From the NCBI RefSeq assembly GCF_900128885.1, contig NZ_FQTU01000002.1, positions 62,001 to 126,000 of the forward strand: DNA of 64,000 bases. Direction: 5' to 3'. The position numbers and the translations under genes are program-made. Source of the DNA: Alkalibacter saccharofermentans DSM 14828 (lineage in GTDB: Bacteria > Bacillota > Clostridia > Eubacteriales > Alkalibacteraceae). Under the pieces are notes generated by a model. That model did not search any database, was not told the DNA's origin, and saw only the letters and a list, made by a program, of their open reading frames with translations. Shown here in pieces: positions 43,005 through 51,220 of this stretch (the first letter of the stretch is position 1; each line of letters opens with the position of its first letter).

Positions 43005-44477
43005 ATGAGTTTATTGAAACTGCAAAACGGATCTGACGTCAGAGGAGTTGCTTTAGAGGGAATCGAAGGGGAAAAGGTGAATCTGACGCCGGATATAGCC
43101 AAAAGAATATGTGGAGCATTTGCTGTGTGGTTATCTGAAAAAACTGGGGGGAAAGATTTGACCATAGCGGTAGGTAGAGACAGCAGGTTGTCGGGACCGG
43201 ATATAGCAAAAGGTGCCATAGAGGGACTGGCACTTAAAGGGTGCAAGGTATACGACTGTAAAATGGCCTCTACTCCAGCTATGTTCATGACAACTAAAGA
43301 CGATGAGATAAATGCTGACGGAGGAATAATGATTACTGCCAGCCACCTGCCTTTCAACAGAAACGGACTTAAATTTTTCACCAAGGAAGGCGGAGCAGAC
43401 AGCAAGGATATCAAAGAGATATTGACTATTGCAGAAACAGTAGAATTTGCTGCTGTAGAAAAAGTAGCAATCGAAGAATTTGATTTCATCAGCAAATATG
43501 CACAAAATCTGGTTGATATGATAATTGAAAAAACCGGACAGAAAAAACCTTTTGAAAATACGAAAATCATTGTGGATGCAGGTAATGGGGCAGGTGGTTT
43601 TTTCGCCTCCAAGGTTCTTGAGCCTTTAGGTGCAGATACTAACGGAAGCGTATTTTTAGAGCCGGACGGCAACTTTCCTAATCATGAGCCAAATCCTGAA
43701 AACAAAGAAGCAATGGAAGCCATTCAAAATGCCGTCAAGAAGAGCAAGGCGGACCTAGGCATAATATTCGATACGGATGTAGATAGAGCAGCAGTGGTAG
43801 ATGGCAGCGGAAAGTCAATAAACAGGAATCCATTGGTTGCGCTAATGGCAGCCATAGTGCTGGAAGAAACTCCTGAAACCACCATAGTAACGGATTCAAT
43901 AACATCAAAGGGACTAACTGAATTTATTGAAGACCTCGGAGGGAAACACCATAGATTCAAAAGAGGCTATAAAAACGTCATAAACGAATCGATCAGACTA
44001 AACAATGAGGGAATAGATAGCCAGCTTGCCATAGAGACTAGCGGTCACTGTGCATTCAAAGAAAACTTCTTCCTTGATGACGGAGCATATTTAATCACTA
44101 AGGTACTTATTAAATTTGCAAAGCTAAAGACCCAGGATAAGACTCTGACAGATTTGATCTCAGATTTAAAAGAGCCGGTAGAAGCAGATGAATTCAGGAC
44201 AAAGATAAAAGTAGATGATTTCAAGAGCTACGGTCAAAAGGTGTTGGATGATTTTACGGCTTACGTACAAGGACAAGCAGGTTGGAACATAGTTACTCCC
44301 AACTTTGAAGGAGTAAGGGTCAATTGTGATGAAGAAGAAGGATGGGTTCTCATAAGGCTTTCCCTTCACGATCCTGTAATGGCAATTAACTCAGAATCTG
44401 ATAAAGCAGGCGGCTGCGGCGAGATAAAAGAAAAGATGATGGGATTTTTGCAAAACTACAGCGAATTAAGCTTTTAA
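43005..44477 (+). CDS. Phosphohexomutase (phosphoglucomutase/phosphomannomutase family)
   Basis: 490 residues. The phosphoserine loop is TASHLPFNRNG (Ser113), the magnesium loop FDTDVDRAAV (Asp256, 258, 260), and the sugar-binding loop ETSGHCAFKEN. The loop has Leu where TASHNP is more usual, a known variation in longer family members. It moves phosphate between C1 and C6 of glucose or mannose. AAAGGGGATGAGTTA precedes the ATG. Stand-alone gene. Confidence 0.9.
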   Translation: MSLLKLQNGSDVRGVALEGIEGEKVNLTPDIAKRICGAFAVWLSEKTGGKDLTIAVGRDSRLSGPDIAKGAIEGLALKGCKVYDCKMASTPAMFMTTKDDEINADGGIMITASHLPFNRNGLKFFTKEGGADSKDIKEILTIAETVEFAAVEKVAIEEFDFISKYAQNLVDMIIEKTGQKKPFENTKIIVDAGNGAGGFFASKVLEPLGADTNGSVFLEPDGNFPNHEPNPENKEAMEAIQNAVKKSKADLGIIFDTDVDRAAVVDGSGKSINRNPLVALMAAIVLEETPETTIVTDSITSKGLTEFIEDLGGKHHRFKRGYKNVINESIRLNNEGIDSQLAIETSGHCAFKENFFLDDGAYLITKVLIKFAKLKTQDKTLTDLISDLKEPVEADEFRTKIKVDDFKSYGQKVLDDFTAYVQGQAGWNIVTPNFEGVRVNCDEEEGWVLIRLSLHDPVMAINSESDKAGGCGEIKEKMMGFLQNYSELSF

Positions 44478-44520
44478 AATCCTTTAAATGGGTGTATAAT
44501 AAACAAAATAATCAAACTCG

Positions 44521-44768
44521 ATGATTGAAAGTAGTAAATTGCATATGATCTTAATAGAGAGCCGGCGGTGGTGGAAGTCCGGTAAGATTAAGCTTTTGAA
44601 TGGATTCATGAGAGGATTGGCGAAGTTAGTAGCCAAGGCCGGCATCCCCCGTTAAAGGGAACGGACCTTACAGTCCGGTAGAGATGAGTAGAAATTTGCT
44701 CAAGTCAGGTGGTACCGTGGATATTGCTTCCGCCCTGGCGCATATGCGCCAGGGTGGGAGTTTTTTTA
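44521..44768 (+). promoter_or_regulatory. T-box leader specific for tryptophan
   Basis: Stem I region with specifier TTGAATGGATTC giving TGG (Trp) at 44601-44603, T-box motif AGGTGGTACCGTGG at 44707-44720, and a terminator stem CCGCCCTGGCGC / GCGCCAGGGTGG (44730-44757) followed by T7. A TATAAT at 44495-44500 is the probable -10. Confidence 0.92.
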
Positions 44769-44795
44769 TTATTTTAATATTAAGGAGGAATCAGT

Positions 44796-45977
44796 TTGGA
44801 AAACACTTTGCAATTTGGCAGGTTTGGAGGACAATTTGTTCCCCCACCTGTTGTGGAAGCATTAAAGGAACTGGAAGCGGAGTTTGAAAAGGCAATAAAA
44901 GATCCCGAGTTTTGGGAGGAATACAATTATATCTTGACAGAATATGTAGGAAGACCAAGCCCCCTATATTATGCAGAAAACATGACCAAGGACCTGGGAG
45001 GTGGGAAGATATACCTGAAGAGAGAAGATCTCAATCACACAGGGGCACATAAAATAAATAATACGATTGGCCAGATCCTTTTAGCAAAAAGAATGGGCAA
45101 GAAGAAGGTTATTGCGGAAACGGGAGCAGGACAGCACGGCGTCGCTTCTGCAACAGCTGCAGCAATGTTTGGCATGCAGTGTGATGTATACCAAGGGAAA
45201 GAAGACATTATAAGACAAAAGCTCAACGTGTTTAGGATGGAGCTCTTAGGAGCGACGGTCCATCCCGTTGAAAGAGGAACCCAGACGCTAAGTGATGCTG
45301 TAGATGCAGCGATTGAGGCATGGGTTGAAGATGTGGAAAATTCCTTCTACCTTCTAGGCTCGGCTGTAGGGCCACATCCATACCCGACGATAGTCAAAGA
45401 GTTCCAAAAGATAATCGGTCAGGAGGCATTAGAGCAGATAAAGGAGAAAGAGGGCAGGCTGCCTGATTACTGCATCGCTTGCGTAGGAGGAGGAAGCAAT
45501 GCAATAGGGCTTTTCGACGCCTTTGTACCCTACAAAGAAGTCAAGCTCATAGGCGTTGAGGGTGCAGGAAAGGGAGTGGATACTGAGCTTCATGCTGCAA
45601 CCATGACAAAAGGCACCGAGGGAGTTATCCATGGGATGAACACAATAGCTATCTTTAACGAGGATGGGACGCCAAAGCCCGTATATTCTATTTCTGCAGG
45701 GCTGGATTACCCCGGAATAGGACCTGAGCATGCCTATCTTAAGGATACCGGCAGAGTTGAGTACGTACCTGCAACTGACGACGAGGCAGTAGATGCATTC
45801 AAATATTTATCGGAAAAGGAAGGCATAATTCCGGCGATTGAAAGCTCCCATGCAATTGCGTATGCAATGAAATTTGCCCCAACTCTCGATAAGGATGAGG
45901 TTATAATATTAAACCTTTCAGGTAGAGGCGACAAGGATGTAGAGGCGATTAAGGAATATATGGATTCAAAAGCATAA
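44796..45977 (+). CDS. trpB: Tryptophan synthase beta subunit
   Basis: 393 residues, TrpB1 length. The PLP lysine is Lys86 in HTGAHKINN; ETGAGQHG and the phosphate loop GGGSNAIG are intact. It joins indole and serine to tryptophan. AAGGAGG lies seven bases before a TTG start. trpA and the rest of the pathway are not near, and the Trp T-box controls this gene alone, which fits indole salvage. Confidence 0.95.
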   Translation: MENTLQFGRFGGQFVPPPVVEALKELEAEFEKAIKDPEFWEEYNYILTEYVGRPSPLYYAENMTKDLGGGKIYLKREDLNHTGAHKINNTIGQILLAKRMGKKKVIAETGAGQHGVASATAAAMFGMQCDVYQGKEDIIRQKLNVFRMELLGATVHPVERGTQTLSDAVDAAIEAWVEDVENSFYLLGSAVGPHPYPTIVKEFQKIIGQEALEQIKEKEGRLPDYCIACVGGGSNAIGLFDAFVPYKEVKLIGVEGAGKGVDTELHAATMTKGTEGVIHGMNTIAIFNEDGTPKPVYSISAGLDYPGIGPEHAYLKDTGRVEYVPATDDEAVDAFKYLSEKEGIIPAIESSHAIAYAMKFAPTLDKDEVIILNLSGRGDKDVEAIKEYMDSKA

Positions 45978-45983
45978 AGTCAT

Positions 45984-46008
45984 GGCCATGGAGATTATAT
46001 CCATGGCC
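45984..46008. terminator. Hairpin between convergent trpB and DUF4130 genes
   Basis: Nine-pair stem GGCCATGGA / TCCATGGCC with a 7-base loop. The T run is poor on both strands, so it may act weakly. Confidence 0.45.
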
Positions 46009-46733
46009 TATTTGAATTCTGTTAAATCTTTACGGTATTTAAGAGGTACAAAGTTTCTTTGCAGTTTTGGGTTGATGCGGTCTTTTATTGGTATATGATC
46101 AAAATAGATTTTCCAAAGTTTAGCCACAAAGTCGCTCTCAGCATCTTCTGGAAGGGCACCATTGTAAAAGGGGATCAGTAAAAAATCACCACAGCTTGCG
46201 ACCAATGCACAATTTCGATTCACATCATGGATGATTATCTTTTCCCCCTTATAGCGGTCTGCAAAATGGTCGCCAATTAGAGAGAGGATGTTGTACTCTG
46301 GGTGTATAGAGCTGTATAGGTATTCGCCCATCTGAGAGAATCGGACATATCCGACATATTTATGGGTCTCGTTTTTGACCTTTCTCACCCTGTCGTCAAA
46401 GGCGGAAACTATGGGATCTGTATGAAACCCTGCATATTTGGAGCCTTTTTTAAAGCACAGGTCTACGAATTGCAGTATTATATTTTCAGTACCGTCCTTT
46501 TCGTAAAGGAAGCATTGATATATCTGGGATGATACGAGCGCCCCCAGATATTGCTTTAATTTTTGATCCATATAGTCGGCATATTTTTCAATAGAAGGAA
46601 TCTCTTTGAAGGAATTTATCATATGCCTCTGGTAGATTTCTTTCTTATAAATGCCCGATGCAGCTTCTTTTGAGAAGTTGCAATATAGACAGCATAAAAG
46701 ACCTTCAAAGGTTCCGTCGTATATATAATCCAT
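46008..46733 (-). CDS. DUF4130-type DNA metabolism protein, partner of the radical SAM protein
   Basis: About 241 residues. It starts MDYIYDGTFEGLLCCLYCNF and fits the family named probable DNA metabolism protein (TIGR03915, DUF4130), which is found next to, or fused with, a uracil-DNA-glycosylase-like domain and a partner radical SAM protein. Its chemistry is not known. The gene is coupled to the upstream radical SAM gene by overlap or adjacency (GTG 46742 is an alternative start; GGGTG fits ATG 46733). No UDG domain is present here. Confidence 0.82.
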   Translation of the reverse strand: MDYIYDGTFEGLLCCLYCNFSKEAASGIYKKEIYQRHMINSFKEIPSIEKYADYMDQKLKQYLGALVSSQIYQCFLYEKDGTENIILQFVDLCFKKGSKYAGFHTDPIVSAFDDRVRKVKNETHKYVGYVRFSQMGEYLYSSIHPEYNILSLIGDHFADRYKGEKIIIHDVNRNCALVASCGDFLLIPFYNGALPEDAESDFVAKLWKIYFDHIPIKDRINPKLQRNFVPLKYRKDLTEFK

Positions 46734-46738
46734 ATTTA

Positions 46739-47974
46739 TCACCCGAAAAAACTTATTTGTTGATAATCTTCTTTATGCACAAGACGATTGCGTATGAAAT
46801 CGCCCTCTAAGTGCTCGCCGTAATATTTTCCTTTGCAGGTAACGAAGTACTTAGCTTTTCCTATTACGCATCCGGTCTTTTTTAAGTTGTCAAAGCCAAG
46901 ATGAGCTATCCGTCTCTCGCGGATTATCCTATATGCAGAGGTATGGCCGATTCCTGGAATCCTAATAAGTTCTTCGAAGGATGCACGGTTTATTTCCACA
47001 GGAAAGACATTTAGGTTTTTAAGAGCCCAATATAGCTTGGGATCTATTTGGATATCTATATTGCTTTCATCCGATGAGAAGAGTTCCTTGACGCTGAAGT
47101 TGTAATAACGAAGCAACCAATCAGCTTGATACAGCCTGTGCTCCCTTAAAAAAGGCGGAGGAGTAAGTATAGCAGGCAGATTGGTGCCTTCGTTTACGGG
47201 CATATACGCTGAATAGTATACTCTTTTCAAGCTATAGTCACCATATAGCTTTTCGCTGACGCTAAGAATACTTTTATCAGAATCTGAAGTAGCTCCGATG
47301 ATAACTTGGGTGGATTGACCGGCAGGAACAAAGCTAGGAGCCTTGCGGTAATGCTTTCGATCATCTGAGTTTTTAGCTATGCCGTTTTTTATCTGTGCGA
47401 TTGGAGGCATTATTTGCTTGAAGCTTTTTTGTGGTGCCAACAGCTTTAAGGATGAAGATGACGGAAGTTCGATGTTTACGCTCATTCTGTCTGCCAGGTA
47501 TCCACATTTTTCGATAAGCACCTGGTCCGCTCCGGGAATTGCCTTTATATGGACGTAGCCGTTGAATTCGTAAGTTTCTCTAAGGAGCTTTAAGATTTGA
47601 TACATTTTTTCCATTGTATCGTTTGGATTTTTCTCAATGGCACTACTTAAAAAGAGTCCCTCGATGTAATTGCGACGGTAAAACTCTATGGTGATAAGCG
47701 CTATCTCTTCAGGGGTCATAGTTGCGCGCCTCACGTCATTTGAGCTTTTATTGACGCAGTAGCTGCAGTCGTAGATACAGTTGTTTGTCATCAACAGCTT
47801 GAGAAGAGATATGCAACGACCGTCAGCAGCCCAGGTGTGGCAAATTCCAAAGCTTCGTGTGCTGCCGATGCCCTTGCCCTTGCTTTTTCTCTCTACGCCG
47901 CTTGAAGAGCATGACACGTCGTATTTTGCACCTTCTGCCAAGATGGCAAGCTTATCCATTAGTATTTCGTTCAT
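46739..47974 (-). CDS. Putative DNA modification/repair radical SAM protein
   Basis: About 411 residues, fitting the family TIGR03916. The radical SAM cluster motif is CIYDCSYC (Cys66, 70, 73); Cys22, 45 and 54 before it are also typical and might hold something else. Near the C-terminus, EINRASFEELIRIPGIGHTSAYRI is a helix-hairpin-helix DNA-binding element. It is therefore expected to act on DNA by SAM radical chemistry, but its lesion or product is not known. Start ATG 47974 follows GGGAGTGAT. A LexA-like box lies about 50 bases upstream. Confidence 0.88.
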   Translation of the reverse strand: MNEILMDKLAILAEGAKYDVSCSSSGVERKSKGKGIGSTRSFGICHTWAADGRCISLLKLLMTNNCIYDCSYCVNKSSNDVRRATMTPEEIALITIEFYRRNYIEGLFLSSAIEKNPNDTMEKMYQILKLLRETYEFNGYVHIKAIPGADQVLIEKCGYLADRMSVNIELPSSSSLKLLAPQKSFKQIMPPIAQIKNGIAKNSDDRKHYRKAPSFVPAGQSTQVIIGATSDSDKSILSVSEKLYGDYSLKRVYYSAYMPVNEGTNLPAILTPPPFLREHRLYQADWLLRYYNFSVKELFSSDESNIDIQIDPKLYWALKNLNVFPVEINRASFEELIRIPGIGHTSAYRIIRERRIAHLGFDNLKKTGCVIGKAKYFVTCKGKYYGEHLEGDFIRNRLVHKEDYQQISFFG

Positions 47975-48020
47975 AAGATCACTCCCATAAGATAAATATA
48001 GCATAAAAAGGGGGAAAAAA

Positions 48021-48034
48021 CAAACATATGTTCG
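48021..48034 (-). promoter_or_regulatory. LexA (SOS) box upstream of the radical SAM/DUF4130 operon
   Basis: On the minus strand CGAACATATGTTTG fits the Gram-positive SOS consensus CGAACRNRYGTTYC at 13 of 14 positions. It overlaps a possible -35 (TTTGTT) that stands 18 bases from TATATT. Confidence 0.6.
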
Positions 48035-48102
48035 AGCGAGGGCTGGTTTTCAAGGGACTGAACTAATAATAAAACCATAGGAGTTTGGATTTTATCAAAT
48101 TG

Positions 48103-48111
48103 TGTTATAAT
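48103..48111 (+). promoter_or_regulatory. Extended -10 promoter
   Basis: TGTTATAAT, an extended -10, 42 bases before the CmpB-like gene. Confidence 0.55.
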
Positions 48112-48152
48112 GTAATCATTACCCTATAGGGGAAAAGGAGCTGAAGACATAC

Positions 48153-49097
48153 ATGCTTTATTCATTTTTTTATCACTTTTTTCTCTATTCATTTATAGGA
48201 TGGACAACTGAGGTGATATATGCCTTCATTTATCATAAAAGATTTATCAACAGAGGTTTCCTCTATGGACCGCTGTGTCCGATCTACGGTACAGGCATGG
48301 CGATTTTGCTTTTGATATTTGACACTTTAAATCAAAATAATATCTTTGATTTCTATAGCAGTTATATAGGGATCTTTGTCTTTGTATTCTTCTTTTCCTC
48401 CATTGTGGAATATATAGTAGGCATGGCTTTGGATAAGATGTTTAATACGAGATGGTGGGATTATTCAGAAAGAAAATATAACCTGAACGGATTTATATGT
48501 CTCAGGTTTTCAATCATGTGGGGTATTGGAGGCATACTCGTGATAAAAGTACTCAACCCTATGGTAGAGGCTTTTATTGATATGATTCCCACTCAGACCG
48601 GAGAGACAATTCTAAGAATCTTGCTCGCCTATCTATTGATAGACATATTGTTTACCATTAAGGCATTGGCAGACTACAAGGTCATTATTGGAAAGATGCA
48701 AAACTTGTCGAAGGATATATCTGAAAGCATATTGGAAAATATCGAAGAGCTAGAAGAAAAAGGACTTTTGTTTACAGAAGAGATGTACGCAAGGTTTCAG
48801 GATCTTAAGTCTGACATAAAGTCCCAGACTGAATATTTCCATGATCAAGTTTATAAAAAATACATCACTTATATCGGAAATATCAGCATCAATGAAATCG
48901 GGGATGAGCTGAAAAAAGATTTTATGGAGCTAAGAAGGGCTAGGCGGGAAAACGGAAAAAACAGCTTAAGCATTTACAATCAATTGAGGACCAGGTTGTC
49001 AAAATCCCACCTCACTAAAGCTTACCCAAAGGCTAAATCAAATCGATTTGCAAAAACTCTTAAAAGCATCAAAGAATATAGGAATGGCAATAGGTAA
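48153..49097 (+). CDS. CmpB-family (PF06541-like) membrane protein
   Basis: 314 residues. Four to five spans in the first 180 residues with FFLYSFIGWTTEVIYAFI and RGFLYGPLCPIYGTG, the signature of the family called putative ABC-transporter type IV/CmpB. The last 130 residues form a charged, helical cytoplasmic tail rich in Glu, Lys and Arg. The function is not known. GGAAAAGGAGCTGAAGACATAC lies before the ATG. Confidence 0.8.
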   Translation: MLYSFFYHFFLYSFIGWTTEVIYAFIYHKRFINRGFLYGPLCPIYGTGMAILLLIFDTLNQNNIFDFYSSYIGIFVFVFFFSSIVEYIVGMALDKMFNTRWWDYSERKYNLNGFICLRFSIMWGIGGILVIKVLNPMVEAFIDMIPTQTGETILRILLAYLLIDILFTIKALADYKVIIGKMQNLSKDISESILENIEELEEKGLLFTEEMYARFQDLKSDIKSQTEYFHDQVYKKYITYIGNISINEIGDELKKDFMELRRARRENGKNSLSIYNQLRTRLSKSHLTKAYPKAKSNRFAKTLKSIKEYRNGNR

Positions 49098-49100
49098 TAG

Positions 49101-49838
49101 CTATAAAATTATTTCCGGCAGTTCATCTGAAAACTTTTCAATAGATTTTTCAACGGCTTTAAGCCACTCAAACTTATCCTCAGAAGCTAAGGGGAGATGC
49201 ATCAGATGGATTTTTTGGGGTTTTATGCACTCCTGTATCACCCTTCTACCGGAGGATAGAGTTATATAGGGAAAGTCAAGAAGAGCGATGCTTATATTCA
49301 GTTCAGCTACTCCGCAATTTTTGTAGTTCTCAACTGAATGATGGGCGTCTCCGCAGTGGAAGATCGTATCTCCGTCAATATCCAGAGTGTAACAGTAGTT
49401 TTGTACATCCTTGTACTGATCTCCTGAATGGAGAAGACTGGTCCCGTAAAAGGAGATGCCGTTTATATTAAAAGAAAGCGTCTTTTTTAGAGGCACCTCT
49501 CCAAAGTATATCCTTTTTTTAAGTTCGGATGTGCAGCTGCTGTGGTCTACGAGGATCTCATAAGTTTTAGACGTAGAAAATACAGCAGACTCCGGGTGGG
49601 ACTCCAAGATTTTTAGGGTGCTTTCGGCGTCAAAGTGATCCTTGTGATGATGGGTAAATAAAATCAGATCGATGCATTCAAAGGGATGTTTGCCTGCTAT
49701 CATGTCCTTAAGGGTAGGCTCAGGCAAAGAGGTGAAAGGATAAACCTTTCCTGTATTGACGGCATCGATCAAAATCGTCTTATCTTGTGATGTGTTTTTT
49801 AGTAAAAATCCTGTGTTTGCCAGATGGATGATTTTCAT
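49101..49838 (-). CDS. MBL-fold metallo-hydrolase
   Basis: 245 residues. The metal motif FTHHHKDHFD, a later LLHSGDQ and FHCGDAHH, and HLMHLPLA near the end are those of a stand-alone MBL-fold hydrolase of the UPF0173/YycJ-like type. Substrate unknown. It lies in a minus-strand pair with the PspC-domain gene upstream of it, ten bases away. Confidence 0.82.
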   Translation of the reverse strand: MKIIHLANTGFLLKNTSQDKTILIDAVNTGKVYPFTSLPEPTLKDMIAGKHPFECIDLILFTHHHKDHFDAESTLKILESHPESAVFSTSKTYEILVDHSSCTSELKKRIYFGEVPLKKTLSFNINGISFYGTSLLHSGDQYKDVQNYCYTLDIDGDTIFHCGDAHHSVENYKNCGVAELNISIALLDFPYITLSSGRRVIQECIKPQKIHLMHLPLASEDKFEWLKAVEKSIEKFSDELPEIIL

Positions 49839-49848
49839 AAACTGCTGA

Positions 49849-50082
49849 TTACTCCTCTTCCTTGTTTAAGGGCTTAACGGTATAGTCATTAAAGTCAAGC
49901 TCGCTTTTATCTGGCAGCACGACAGCGAAGATGATGTATAGAAATAAGCCTGCTCCACCCCAAAAGAAAGTAATAGCCCATATCACTCTTACGATGGAAG
50001 GATCGATGTCGAAATACTCTGCTACACCCTGACATACACCGGAAATCTTGCCCTGTGCCTTGTTTTTATAAAGTCTTTTCAT
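49849..50082 (-). CDS. PspC-domain membrane protein
   Basis: 77 residues. KRLYKNKAQGKISGVCQGVAEYFDIDPSIVRVIW is the PspC signature, followed by one membrane span (VIWAITFFWGGAGLFLYIIFAVVLP) and an acidic tail. Short PspC proteins are linked to envelope stress. GAAAGGAATGAATTAA precedes the ATG. Confidence 0.92.
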   Translation of the reverse strand: MKRLYKNKAQGKISGVCQGVAEYFDIDPSIVRVIWAITFFWGGAGLFLYIIFAVVLPDKSELDFNDYTVKPLNKEEE

Positions 50083-50176
50083 TTAATTCATTCCTTTCAT
50101 GGATTTGATTTTATTATCTTTCAGTAGTATTAAATACCCATTATCCCCAAATTAAAACCTCATTAAAATGGGCAGG

Positions 50177-50205
50177 TTGCCTGTATTTGCTCGCTGTGAT
50201 AGGAT
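50177..50205 (+). promoter_or_regulatory. Promoter of the PHP gene
   Basis: TTGCCT, 17-base spacer, TAGGAT. Confidence 0.45.
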
Positions 50206-50234
50206 TGAATCAGTATATAAGTTGGAGGTGCGTG

Positions 50235-51137
50235 ATGAGAAAGATAGATTTGCATGTTCATACTAAAGCTAGCAGCGATGGAGAACTTTCTCCCGATGAG
50301 ATACTAAGGTTAGCCGTTAAGGAAGAAATCGGAGTAATCGCTATAACAGATCATGACTCGATTAATAGCGTGGCGGAAACTATGGAGAAGTCATCAAGTT
50401 ATGGAATCGAGGTTCTCTCTGGGACTGAACTTTTCTGCAAGAAAGGTGAAAAGTTCTTACACATGTTGGGTTATTGTTTTGAGCCTGATGCTGCTGAAAT
50501 CAACAGACTCGTTAATGACATTGCAAATGACAGGGGCAGATGGCTTGAAGAGCAGATTAACCTATTTAGAAAAAATGGACTTTATGCTGAAGAAGCTAAG
50601 GCTTGGGAGTTTTGCAGAGACACCCCACCACTTTTTTCATCTGCTGCATATGCGGTGTTTTACGATGAAAGAAATAAAGATCATCCTCTCATAGATGAAT
50701 ACAAGAAATACGAAAACCCGGTTCATCAGATGAGCGTGAGGCTTTTAGCCTATGGAAAACCATTATATACTCCGCATTATATCCCGGACACATCAGATTT
50801 CATCAAGTCAATCAAAGAAAGTGGAGGAGTACCTGTACTTGCGCATCCCGGATACGATCAGATGAGGGTGGATTTTAACGACACAAGGTTTATGGATTCA
50901 TTGGTTGAAGAAGGGCTTGAGGGGGTAGAAGTATACTACATTACCCACACTGAGGACGATATCAAGATATACCTTAAATATTGCTTGGAAAGAGATTTAA
51001 TCTACACGACCGGAAGCGATTTTCACGGAAAATACAAACCAAATATTAAGATTGGACAGCTAGGCATTACAGATTATGAAATCGTTGAAGATCTTAAAAA
51101 AAGGAGAGACAAAATAAGAGGAGATAGATATCTCTGA
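50235..51137 (+). CDS. PHP-domain phosphoesterase (TrpH/RNase AM-like)
   Basis: About 300 residues. Metal motifs DLHVHTKASDG-like KIDLHVHTKASSDGE, ITDHDS, LAHPG and TTGSDFHG are intact, so a trinuclear metal site is expected. Relatives are 5'-3' exonucleases or 3',5'-nucleotide phosphatases (YciV/RNase AM) and, more distantly, histidinol-phosphatase HisK. GGAGG lies six bases before ATG 50235. Given that the his operon lacks its phosphatase, HisK-like activity is worth a thought, but the sequence fits TrpH better. Confidence 0.88.
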   Translation: MRKIDLHVHTKASSDGELSPDEILRLAVKEEIGVIAITDHDSINSVAETMEKSSSYGIEVLSGTELFCKKGEKFLHMLGYCFEPDAAEINRLVNDIANDRGRWLEEQINLFRKNGLYAEEAKAWEFCRDTPPLFSSAAYAVFYDERNKDHPLIDEYKKYENPVHQMSVRLLAYGKPLYTPHYIPDTSDFIKSIKESGGVPVLAHPGYDQMRVDFNDTRFMDSLVEEGLEGVEVYYITHTEDDIKIYLKYCLERDLIYTTGSDFHGKYKPNIKIGQLGITDYEIVEDLKKRRDKIRGDRYL

Positions 51138-51220
51138 GCATAGTAAAAAAATGACAATAGGTCCATTGAACTTGATGGGCCTATATATTTTATATAAAAT
51201 ATTTAGGAGGAAAGCAAACT

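Noticed and set aside
44684..44887. Open frame inside the Trp T-box
   Set aside because: It runs through the T-box and terminator and overlaps trpB in another frame; a leader RNA explains the sequence.
51172..51200. Promoter TTGATG-17-TAAAAT before oadA
   Set aside because: A start site there would fall on the ribosome binding site; too uncertain to list.
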